From positions 68,846,195 through 68,910,194 of the forward strand of contig CM031857.1 in NCBI GenBank assembly GCA_018697195.1: 64,000 nt of DNA, given 5' to 3'. The notes beneath the pieces are model-generated. The model saw only the letters and a list, made by a program, of their open reading frames with translations, searched no databases and was not told the origin of the DNA. Position numbers and translations under genes: made by a program. Below, piece after piece: positions 13,601 through 23,500 of the stretch. Position 1 is the stretch's first letter; every line of letters begins with the position of its first letter. The DNA comes from Certhia americana (taxonomy: Eukaryota > Chordata > Aves > Passeriformes > Certhiidae).

Positions 13601-15386
13601 AGTTTTGCTCTTTTAATTTAAAAGGGCCACTGTGTCCCTTTGGTGAGCACAAAATCAAGTACTAGCGTGTTACTAAGGTAATTTATTAGGAAAAAACCCT
13701 AAACACTAAATATAATAGCATATTTCTTAAAATGTATATTTGCATCAATCACTTTATGAATTAAGTTTATTTTTAAATTTTATAAAGTTGTTTTCCGAAG
13801 AGAAACAACTATAATTTTGGACAGCATAAATTTGTGCTTGTTAATAGTTGAATCCTTGAATTAAAGAAACCCCAACCTTAGTTTTGAATGTGATTCAGAA
13901 TTTATATTTCCATGTATAAATAATGGCTATATAATGTATAAAGAAAAAAAAGACTTAACTAAAGTGATTCTCTTTTATTTTCTTTATCAGAAGACACAAT
14001 GATAAGTAACCTGCTTTTTTTTTTTTTTTAATCTGAAATACCTTTTATCCATTAAGAGTTTTCTTCAAAAGTTTTTGGCCAGACTAAGTGAATGTCTGGC
14101 TTTAGAACTATTTTCCCCCTGTTTCCCAAAAAAGCAAGGTGTGCATTATTACATTGTCTGAATGTCTGAATAGCCTTCCATTTCTGTTTATTATCAGACC
14201 CCCTAGAACCATAAAAACTGGTTAGCCACATTTTGATATAATTCCTCTACGTTTAATCAGCAGTAACCAATTGTTTGGGAAGTAGAGCCTCTTAGGATCC
14301 CATTTATGGACAATGTACAGACAGATCTCTTTTCTTTCCCTTGAGGATGTGCAAAAGTCAAGATGCAACTACCATCTGATCAAAAAACACTTGCTTCAAT
14401 AACCAGACAGCCAACACATATGTGGTTCAGCCACAAAAAATGATGCCACTGCCTTTCCAGCAGGTCTGGAAGTTGAGGATTTGCAGAGTAAATAGGGATA
14501 TTCCAGTGAATGGAACACAAGACACAAAACTGCAGGAAACCAGACTTCGCTAGTTGCTCTTTTCAGTAGCAAAGACAATTCACAAAGCAGAGGAGACACC
14601 TTCACAGTAATTAAGTTCAAAAGATGCTGAGTATCTTACCCCGAGAACAAAATTGGGGAAATCCTGCTTTTAACCATCTGGTTGATCTTGCAATCAAGGC
14701 AACAAAGCAAGCTATAAATTAGCCCAGGACAATTTGAGATAATTCCAATACCCCTTACAGGCAATGCCTTGGCAGCCAGGATCTGATGGCTGTGAGACTC
14801 CTCAGCCACTCTTTTCATCCAGAGACATCTCATCCCCAGAGGCTTCTAGCTGTATCCCACTGCTCTTCCCTGAGATAACCTGAGGAGGCACAGATGGTCC
14901 AACTCTACAGCTGTAAAGGCACTAAGAACATCAAAGTCAAGACTTCATTTCCCTCCAACACAGCAGGTTTTAAAACAACAACAACAACAACATATACCTC
15001 TTAAACTGTCTATAGCTCAGGAAGTAATCCCAGCACAAATTGGCAAGAACTTGGATAACTTCAAATTGGAAAATGTGGAATTAATTTGCTAAATGCAAGG
15101 TGACATGTCTGAGAGGATGGTCTGTACTTGAAATCAAGGACAGTTGATTAGAAATTGTGCTCTCTACTAAGAAGGAAATAGTCATCCTTAATCTATGATT
15201 TAGAGCATGATTTTATTGTACTCTCATTCAAGTATGCAGTGCCTGATTGAAAAGGAAGCAAATCTAATTAATTAATATTGGCCTCTCATTATCGTGTATC
15301 TGCCCTGCGCTTCCTGAATGACAATCCTAAACATCAGAGAAAGACAGATCTCCTTATAACCAAGGATCTTATAAACAACAAAATTT
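7641..15386. other. Unique DNA, no gene identified
   Basis: No retroposon, RNA gene or recognisable protein segment was found. The sequence is AT-rich with minor features only. These are a small cluster of hairpins at 9356-9385 (TATAGAAAT-TAT-ATTTCTATA), a T run near 14017-14030 and an (AAC)n microsatellite at 14973-14992. The segment 14400-14970 is somewhat richer in GC and might be an old unrecognised insertion, but I could not match it to a family. Confidence 0.55.
14973..14992 (+). repeat. (AAC)n microsatellite
   Basis: About six uninterrupted copies of the trinucleotide AAC are visible. A shorter array of the same motif, about five copies of CAA, occurs independently at 54748-54763. Confidence 0.85.
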
Positions 15387-15403
15387 AAAAAAAAAAAAAA
15401 AAA
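15387..15403 (+). repeat. A17 homopolymer beside CpG-rich segment
   Basis: This is a run of 17 A immediately before the CpG-dense segment that starts around 15411. The A-run could be the tail of a plus-strand retroposed sequence lying to its left, but no retroposon body or target-site duplication was identified. Confidence 0.8.
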
Positions 15404-15410
15404 GAAAAAT

Positions 15411-15625
15411 TCTGCACGACTCCCCGGACCGTATCCTATTGCTAAGAGTAATCCAACAGCATTTCAGCCGCCCTGCTGAACAGACAGGCCTTACATCGTG
15501 CTCCCAGTTTGGCCAAGCCGGGGCCCTGGCTGAGGGCCAAGGGAAGCAGATTTCAGCAGCGCGAGCCCTCCGCGAAGAACACCCTACCACCGCTCCCCCC
15601 GGCCGGGGCACCGCGCATTCATTTT
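15411..15625. promoter_or_regulatory. Small CpG-dense island
   Basis: By hand count about 15 CpG dinucleotides fall within roughly 205 bp, with clearly elevated GC, in a window where CpG is otherwise rare. That is close to the usual minimal CpG-island criteria (at least 200 bp, GC above 50 percent, observed/expected above 0.6). Such islands usually mark unmethylated promoters or enhancers. A noncoding promoter is possible, and minus-strand donor-like sites lie nearby, for example at 15910-15911. Both overlapping open frames look like by-products of the GC richness. An alternative is a recently inserted GC-rich fragment. No TATA box or known core promoter was recognised. Confidence 0.35.
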
Positions 15626-16146
15626 ATGTGTAGTGCTCCTGTGCCTCACGACTGCTATGTCTGATATTTTCTTTATGACTTCAGCTTATTTGAAGATTTG
15701 GCTGCGAGATGTATTTTCACACAGTGCTCAATACAAAGTCTAACACTCGAGCTCAGAAATGCAGTCTACAAAACTGAAAGGAGCTAACTTGATCTCTAGA
15801 TATAAATAACTGTGGAAAGACAAGGGGTATCTACTCCTATGCAGTTTCAATAACTTCTGGCATGCGTGATGACACCAGAAAATGTTATACCAAAAGTACA
15901 CGTAACCTTACCTGTCAGCTGGGTGAAATTTCTTCACAGATACCTGACATAGAAATGTCAGAAAAGTAACATTAAGTCACTAGTAGCAGACAACAACCAC
16001 AAATTCTCACCACCACATACGTACTCTATACCATAGACTGGCATTCCAATGTTTCTAACTCTTCTAACTGCAATTTGCCTCTGGAAAGCTACTGATGACC
16101 AGTATATGGGTTTTTATGGATCATTGTGCCTGAAGGACTAAGTTGG
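15626..16146. other. Unique DNA between CpG island and polypurine tract
   Basis: Nothing definite is seen here. On the minus strand a strong donor-like site (ACAG|GTAAGG) follows base 15912, with a plausible acceptor before base 15979, giving a 68-nt exon-like segment. I rate it no better than chance on its own. Confidence 0.4.
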
Positions 16147-16216
16147 AGTGGAGAGGGGAGGAGGGTGGTAGAGAGAGAAGATAAGAGGAGGGGAGGGGAG
16201 GAAAAGAAAAAAACAT
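16147..16216 (+). repeat. G-rich polypurine tract with quadruplex potential
   Basis: About 70 nt are almost entirely purine, with only four T interruptions. The tract contains four runs of three or more G (16155-16158, 16163-16165, 16190-16193, 16195-16198) and ends in an A-rich segment. Such tracts can adopt triplex (H-DNA) or long-loop quadruplex structures. It lies immediately to the left of the 3' end of the CR1 copy at 16251. An expanded purine-rich target or tail is therefore possible. Confidence 0.6.
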
Positions 16217-16250
16217 TGAAGCAGGGTCACAAGTGCATGAACTGCAGGTA

Positions 16251-16640
16251 CAGTGTCACAGAATCCCAGAATCACAGAAGTTTCTGCATTGTAAGTGTCA
16301 TAGAATCCCAGTATCACAGAAGTTTCTGCATTGTAAGTGACCAACAAGAATCTTTGAGTCCAACTTCTAGCCCTGTGCAGGATGATCCCCCATGTGCCTG
16401 AGGGTGTTGTCCAGAAACTTCAGTAACTCAGACAGGCTTCAAGCTGTGGCCATTTCCTTGTGGAGCTCATCCCAGTGCTCAACAAACCTCTGAGTGAAGA
16501 ACCTTTTTTCTAATACCCAATCTAATACCTTAAACCTTCCCTGACACAACTATCTTCAGGCCATTCCCTCTGGTCTTGTCACTGGTAACAAGAAGGAAGA
16601 GATTAGCGTCTGAAGGGATCCTCTTCCCTTCACAAGGAAG
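16251..16640 (-). mobile_element. CR1 retroposon fragment (3' end, antisense)
   Basis: The plus strand carries the reverse complement of a CR1 3' end. It begins with CACAGAATCCCAGAATCACAG (the octamer-like CR1 tail). It continues with the characteristic segments around TCCAACTTCTAGCCCTG, CATCCCAGTGCTC, GAGTGAAGAACC, TAATACCCAATCTAA and CCATTCCCTCTGGTCTTGTC. It fades out just after a CACAAGGAAGTTTTT segment near 16640. The element is 5'-truncated, as most CR1 copies are, and retains no coding capacity. Its tail contains an internal 42-bp tandem duplication. Recognition is by memory of CR1 consensus features; the subfamily is not assigned. Confidence 0.9.
16254..16337 (+). repeat. 42-bp tandem duplication in CR1 tail
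   Basis: Two adjacent 42-nt units (16254-16295 and 16296-16337) differ at only two positions. The unit spans the octamer tail and the adjoining CR1 segment ending TTTCTGCATTGTAAG. Because the CR1 body looks more diverged than the two units are from each other, the duplication probably arose after insertion. Confidence 0.92.
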
Positions 16641-18935
16641 TTTTTCTGTGGTCTTTTTAAAGTTAAGGACTGGTGAATGGAAGAAAGGATATCTGCTAGC
16701 CAGACGTGGATTTCCTTTTCCTTTCTCTTTGGGTTTCCAGATTGCGTTTTGTATAGTACTCTAAAGGTTATATTCCAGTCTTTGCAAAAATAAAATAAAA
16801 GCCTGCTGACAAATGCTGTTTCAGATATTTATCTTCCTGATTGTTGATGAAAACCATTTCCAATTTGTTCATAGACTTCCATCAGAATTTTTAAAAATAA
16901 ATACAAAACACTTGTTTCAACAGATTTTCTCTCAACATTTCAAAAGGCTGAATAACATTGAATGAAGGAAAATAGAGATGTTATCTGTTGTGGAACAAAA
17001 TCTCTAAGCAATTAGAGAATCCTGCTGTGGCTGGATTCTTCTGTGCCCATGCTATTAGGATTTAGGGGTTAAAAAACCCCCCTATATCTGTATTTCTCCA
17101 CAGAAAACTATGCCAGTGACCTGAGCTAAATCAATGAACTCTTAAGATGCAGCACAGGTGCTAGAGATGGCTAAGAAGAGACAGTTGGAGAAACATATTG
17201 ATTATTTTTATTGTACACTTCACGCTGTCACTTGACCACTTAATACAAAACACCTAACTCTTTCCAGCAGCTGGAAAAGAGGTTGATTTTTATCTCATCC
17301 ATAATATTCCCATCAAGTTACAAAATATGAAATTTTTGCTTGCAAACCCAAATTGAAAAAAAGGTCAGACAGAATCAACATTTTTTCACACACTAAACCT
17401 TAAAAAACTGTCCAACTGGATATTTTCAGGTCTGCTCTTAATATATGGAGTGAGTTCCACGGATAATACTATGATTTGCCAAAATACTTAAGCATATGTT
17501 TGATTTTAAACTCTGAATAATCCCATTTGCAACAGAATTTAAGCAGGCACGCCAAACTAAGGATGGAGTTGGAGACAGATAGCAGTACTCCCACACCCCT
17601 CAATCATCACCTCTAGGAGTTTTGCTATTTGGATGCAGGTGGCCCAGCTATTTTCCAGGAATTAATGTTTGACAAACATTTACCTGGAAGCCAGGACAAA
17701 AATGCATGAAAAAATTAACCAAGTCATATGATGAACAGCAAAGATCTGTAATTATGGAGAATAGGCAGGGAAAAATATATGGTATTTGTGAGCTTTAAGA
17801 ATTATTTATGCCTTCAGTTGCTTCAAGCCCATCTTGATTACGAAAAAGTCTGTGATTAATATTTCCTGTGATGTTTCACAGCCAAGTTATGATAATAATT
17901 TTATATTTGACCAAGCGTGTAGGAACTTTTAACTGCATTCAAAAGAAGCAGTCTGGAGACAAAATAGTTATCTGAACAATGATACAATGGTATCAGTGAA
18001 AAATTCTGCTGGACTCTTGTTTCTCATGTAGAGCAGCAAGAGTAGGTCTAAATATAGTCACCATGGAGGCTGAATGCCTCATTTCTCTAATGCAGTCACT
18101 CTTCTGGCATTAGAGCCAAGTTAAAAATTGTTAATAGCTCTATTGCCATGAAAATCTAGACATTATTTGAATATATTTTTGTGTTTTTATAGTTGACCTC
18201 TCAAACTATTCAAACACAGAGTTTCATCTTTAGTGTATATGGATACAGTATCTCAATATTGAAAAGCAGAAATGAAATAACAATAGCTGTAATAACAACC
18301 TCAGTCTTGAAAGTTATGTGCAAAATGAAAGTTATTAAAATAACCTTCAGTGTGACTTTAAAGGCCTAATTTACTCAAAAATGCTATTGTTTAGTTACAT
18401 AAGAGAATAACTGCTTTGGTTATGGTGTCTAAAATTCTGGAGCTTTTAAATTCTCTAATCACATTTGGGGGTGAATCTGTCCCGAAGATTTCTGTGTCAC
18501 TTGTCACTAAGCATTTTCCCCTTGCCTTCACAATGGAGAAAAAAGCCTAATCAGTCTGTGTTCATCATGCTAAGGGTATTTGCTGAAAATTCATTACATA
18601 TGTTCAATGTAGGCTGGTGAGTGCCAGGTTTTGCTAGCAAACTCTATCTACTAATTTTACCACTAAGGCTGAAACTGCCAGAGACCCCTTTCCCTGATGG
18701 CTCTACTGACAGAGTCTTTGTCAAATCTGGAATTAGAAAACAAGTTTAAAGAAAAGAAGAACTAACCTTAAGCAACTGTGCAAAACTCAAAGTGTGTTTC
18801 CAATGAATCAGTGAAAAAAGCTGACATGAAGTTTCTTGTCTGGTTTTTGTTCTGTAGTCACTTTTAAAATTCCTGACTCAAGCCAGGCCAGTAAGTAGAA
18901 ACAGAAAATACTACAGACATATCTTTCTTGTGGAT
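16641..18935. other. Unique AT-rich DNA, nothing identified
   Basis: No gene or mobile element was recognised. A small G4/C6 hairpin (TAGGGGTT-AAAA-AACCCCCCTA) lies at 17063-17084. Confidence 0.55.
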
Positions 18936-19094
18936 TAAAAAAAATTAATAATAATAAATATAATTTATATATATAAAAATATATATTATATATATATACA
19001 CATACTATTATATGTTAGTATATATACTAAAATATATACTATTTTATATATATATATTATATTTTATATAATACATATATATATAAAAAAATCT
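18936..19094. repeat. AT-rich palindromic low-complexity block
   Basis: Nearly all of about 160 nt are A or T. The block consists of imperfect TA repeats and mirrored TATATA/ATATAT segments, with TAATAA units at the left edge. It should be able to extrude cruciforms and is a likely length-variable or breakage-prone site. Confidence 0.85.
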
Positions 19095-19978
19095 GTCAAG
19101 AATATCTGATTTTGCAACCAGCACCAAATTTTGCAAATCCGAGTTTAAACCAATTGAAACCCAAATTCCCACCTGCCAAATAAACCTAAAAATAGTTATT
19201 GATATTGATAGTTTATGTCAGAAATCTGATGTGACTCCACACTGGATTTATACATAGATACAAGTTTTCTTAATGAATTAAGAGTTAGAAACATCGTCAT
19301 AATTTTTTTGTTATGGGAAACTTACTTTCATATAAATAGTCTGAAAAATATTTGTGTTTTATATTGATAGCATCCTGATATAGCTAGATTTGAAGGCTCA
19401 AACTTTTCTTTCTGAATCACAGAAACAACAGGAAGTAATGCTTTTATCAGTTTTGTTTTGGCACATGGTAAAGAGATAATGGAAGTTCTAACTGCAACAG
19501 ATATCCTTGAATCCAGATATGATTTATTTTAAATTAAATATGAGAGCAAACACAGGCTAGACAAGTCTCTGGTCAAAAAAAAAAAAAAAGGTCTGGAGAA
19601 CCTTATGAAAATTATTCCCTAAGATTTAGCAAAAACAAAGTTGCATGAGAGTTCTCAATGGTGAAAACAGGCTTTAGACTGAACAAAAAATCCCAGAGAA
19701 TAGTGCTATGTGTCATCCAGAAGCAGTGACATTGGCATTATGGCCAATAAATTAAGATAAACTAGGTAAACTAAGAAATATATACAGCAATTAAGATGAA
19801 TGCAGACAAAACATAGGCAAAACCAAATGTGTTCAGCAGAGTTTCAGATAGTGTTCATCTCATGTTGATGAAGTTAATCTACACACTTGCAAGATCTTGT
19901 TGGTAGGAGTAATGACGAGTTGTATGTGTTTATTCATCAAGTGGTGAAGCAGCTTAAAAAACTTAAAGCCCAGACATG
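19095..19978. other. Unique DNA with A14-A15 run
   Basis: No gene was recognised. An A-run at about 19576-19589 is flanked by a short repeat of GGTC(T), but there is no retroposon body next to it. Confidence 0.5.
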
Positions 19979-20520
19979 TCATGGAATCTTAGACTGTAAA
20001 ATTGTTTGGGTAGAAGAAGACCTCTAAGATCAATCCAACCATTAAGCCAACACTGCAAGTCCACACTAAACCATGTCCCCAAGTGCCACAACTATGCATC
20101 TTTCAGATTCCTCCAGGGATTGTGACTCCACCATTTTCCTGGTCAGTCTCTCCCAGAGCTTGTTTTCCTAATACCCAATCAAAACCTCCTCTGTCACAAC
20201 TTGAGGCCACTTCCTCTCATCCTGTCACTTGTTTCAGGTGGAAGAGGCTGTCCCCCCACCTGGCTACAGCCTCTTTTCAGGTAGCTGTAGAGAGTGATAA
20301 GGTCCCCTCTGAGCATCCTTTTCTCCAGGTGAAACAGCCTCAGCTCCCTCAGCTGCTCCTTGTAAGACTTGTCTTACAGACCCTTCACCAGCTTTGATGC
20401 CCTTCAATCACCTCAATGTCCTTCCTGAATTTGGGGACCCAGAACTGGACACAGATATTAAACAGAATTAGCCCCCATACTGAGCTCTGGGCAACAATAC
20501 TTGTCCCCCAACAACCAGGT
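19979..20520 (-). mobile_element. CR1 retroposon fragment (longer, antisense)
   Basis: The reverse complement of a 5'-truncated CR1 is clear. It starts with a degenerate tail (ATGGAATCTTAGACTGTAAA) and the segment GACCTCTAAGATCAATCCAACC. It continues through TTTTCCTAATACCCAATC and CTGTCACAACTTGAGGCCA, then ATCCTGTCACTTG and GATAAGGTCCCCTCTGAGC. It ends with CTTCCTGAATTTGGGGACCC and CAGAACTGGACACAG. Similarity weakens after about 20460, but CATACTGAGCTCTGGGCAACA still resembles CR1, so I extend the call to about 20520. The 104-codon frame inside it is an antisense shadow of the repeat, not a gene. Confidence 0.92.
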
Positions 20521-23500
20521 GTTTTTACAGTCCTCCTCAACTGTCTTTAACCTGCTGCACTGCAAAGAGTGATGAATCCACTTTAAATTCCCCAGACTTA
20601 GGACAGAGAATAAGATTACCCTGGAGCAAATGACTCTATAGACTTCCACTGAGGATTAATGGACTGTTTGAAGTTCTGACTTTTTCTTTAACTTTGTGTT
20701 TTGGTCAATAAATATCTTAATGAATACTGAACACATGTGGTGTAGATAAAGAGAATATAAAATCTTTTTCTTTTCTGAAAGCACTGTGCTCATCACTAAA
20801 TAAGAGAATCAGCTTCCTTCTTGCTTATTTTCCCAATGGCCCCATTTTGCGCTGCAGAGTGGAAAACTTTCAGCTTAAGGCTCTGTGGTGGTGAAGGTAT
20901 TTTCCAAGAAGGAGGGAGCTGTGGGACTGTTTTTTTCTGAAAATGAGGGAAATGGTCTTACACATCTGGTTCTCTAAAAATTCTGCAGAAGTCTGAGCAC
21001 AACTTGTTCCTCTACCCATGAGCTTAAAAAGAAACTTTCCAGATGTGTAATGAGGAGAACCTCATTCTTACCTCCAAGTCTGGGAGATTTCAAGCTCTAA
21101 ATCCCAGGTGCATGTAGGTTTTTATCTCAATTGTAAAAAGATCCTTCTATGAATATGAGAGAGACAAGATTCAAGCACACTTCATTCCAAAGTAGTGCTA
21201 TTAGTTGGCTTGAGGCTTCCTTAAAGGTATAGGCATCTCTCAGGTCTAGAGTTTAATACAAGTGAGAAACTGTATTATAAGAATTATAAATGCTGTTCTC
21301 TCTGATCTCCAGGTTCTGTTATGTTTAGCTGAGTATTGTCTATATACTTCCAGATAGTGTTTTATAAAGACCAAAACAAAGTAAATTTTCCATCATTACA
21401 TGCCTGCCACTCCACATTCTCTGTGAACAAGTGCCTCTTTTGCCTTTTCCATGTGTCTTTTAGACAGTTCAGAATGAAAATAGCCTGTTATATTTTACTG
21501 CACCTTAGTCCTCTTAGATTGTTCTTCAGAAAGAAATTGCTCTTTGTAGGTAGGATTGCAAGGTGACCCTTTCTCAATTCTTTTGAAACTGGCAGTAATA
21601 TTCCTGGCTGTTAGAGGACATTAGGGATTTGATCCCTTAAAATTAAGCACTCATAAGTGGGTCTGTGAGGTAAAGCCCAAAGCAGCAGGCAATTTTAAAC
21701 ATACAGATTTTGTTCCATAGTTAAAAACTTCAATGAAAAATGTATTATGACATTCAAGGGGAAATGAATCCCATTTATATGTTTGGTGAAAAGCTGATTT
21801 GGAGTTTATATAGTGAGAAAATGCACCTTTTTTCTGCCTTTTTTTCCCCTTGCTATTACATGATCACTCATTTTTTTGTCTCATGCTTTAATGACCTTTT
21901 TTCAAAAAGATCTTATGAATGGAAAAACACAGCCTGAGTATTTTTTTGGACATCTTAGTGCGTGCTAGCAGGTGTATTCTTGGCACCTTTTAAAACTGAC
22001 AATGAGCAACTCTTCTAACCGTATCTCTGAAAAAGAGGATAACCTCCTCACAGATCACACATAAAAGTACAGATTTTTATGTGTAAAGGTACATGGTGAT
22101 TACTGTAGCTTTTTTTCTTTTTGTTCCATTGGGTTCTATGGGTTTTACCAGATTTATAGAGATGTAAAGTTGAAATAACACAGTTAAATCCAGCACATTA
22201 AAAACTATATGTACATCTAGTACAGTATTCATCCAAATATCTCCACAGTTATATTCTCCTACTCCTTGCCAGACACTTTGTTTTTGTCTGCCTTTAATTT
22301 GGAAGCTTTTGAGGAAAGAAAATGTCACTATTTCTTTTTGTAAGTAACATAAAACTGCACTCTTTACTGTAAGATAAATAATGAATAAAGTTTACTCATG
22401 CTGTTTGAACAAGTTTGAGGAGCCTTGCAAGAAGTGAGCTCACAATGCAGACATAATAGTTTGATCAGTCAAAGCATATTCCCAACAATAGAATAAGGTT
22501 GGTTCCCAGCAGTCATAATGCCACTGAACACTTTGTGATTTTGCATTATCAGTTGGAAATTGATTGAATGACATCCCTTGAGCTTTAATCTTTTTCCTAA
22601 TTGCCTGTGATGTATTTTTCAGGAAAGTTGACAGCTTTGGAAGGGTTTGAGTTGCTCTGTTAGTATATCTGGTTTCTCATCTTGTGGCATAGACTGACTG
22701 GAAATCCAGGGATAGAAGGCTTTTGTGTAACTTCCAGACAGATTTAATTATTAGTTATTACATAGCAAAACAAACAAAAATACTTTCAAGCACTGCTTTT
22801 TGTCATACTGCTGCCCCAAAATGAAATGCAAGGAGAAGTTGAGAGAAAAGGAGAGGCTGAGAAGGAATCAGCGCTACCTCTTTGCAGAAAAATGGGTTCT
22901 CTGAAGGGTCCCAAAACACCTGCTCTGTGGTGGACATCTACGTTTGAACTAGCCACCTGAGACCTCTTTAACATTAAAGAGGGAGAAAGAATGGTTAATC
23001 TCACTCTATTACAGAAAGCTAAATTATGTGAAATTAATTATTCATTAAGTATATGGACTTTATTCTTTGGCTATGAAAGCAACATGGTGGCATTAGCTCA
23101 AGTAAAAGCATCTGCACTGATAAACTATATGTCTAGGTTAGGTGTATTCTTCTTTGACGGTTTCATGTCTAATGGTAAATTAAGTAATGTCAAGGAATGA
23201 ACCTGGCTACTGGAATTCAGTCATCTGTAATATTATTATTTAAACAGCCCATGGTGGGATTTTGGTCTGTTCCACTTGGGACTACACCAAACAATTTCTT
23301 GGCATAGTTTGAGAGCAGACACAGCCATTCCTAGCAGACAATATGAATGTAGGCACTCTGTCTTTGAAGACAAAAGATTTTAGAAATACAAATGGAAAAA
23401 ACAAAACAAGTGATCTTTAATTTTCTGCTATAGATGTATCCAGAACATCTAAATTTGCGAGTAGTGGTAGGAGACAATAAGCCTTCATAATGCACATATT

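Noticed and set aside
14400..14970. Suspected old LTR or other insertion, based on slightly higher GC and the nearby (AAC)n
   Set aside because: No terminal motifs, target duplication or recognisable consensus segment could be identified.
16126..16401. 91-codon plus-strand frame with an internal amino-acid repeat
   Set aside because: The repeat is the 42-bp CR1 duplication translated; there is no independent coding evidence.
20083..20397. 104-codon plus-strand frame
   Set aside because: It lies wholly within an antisense CR1 fragment and is a repeat shadow, not a host gene.
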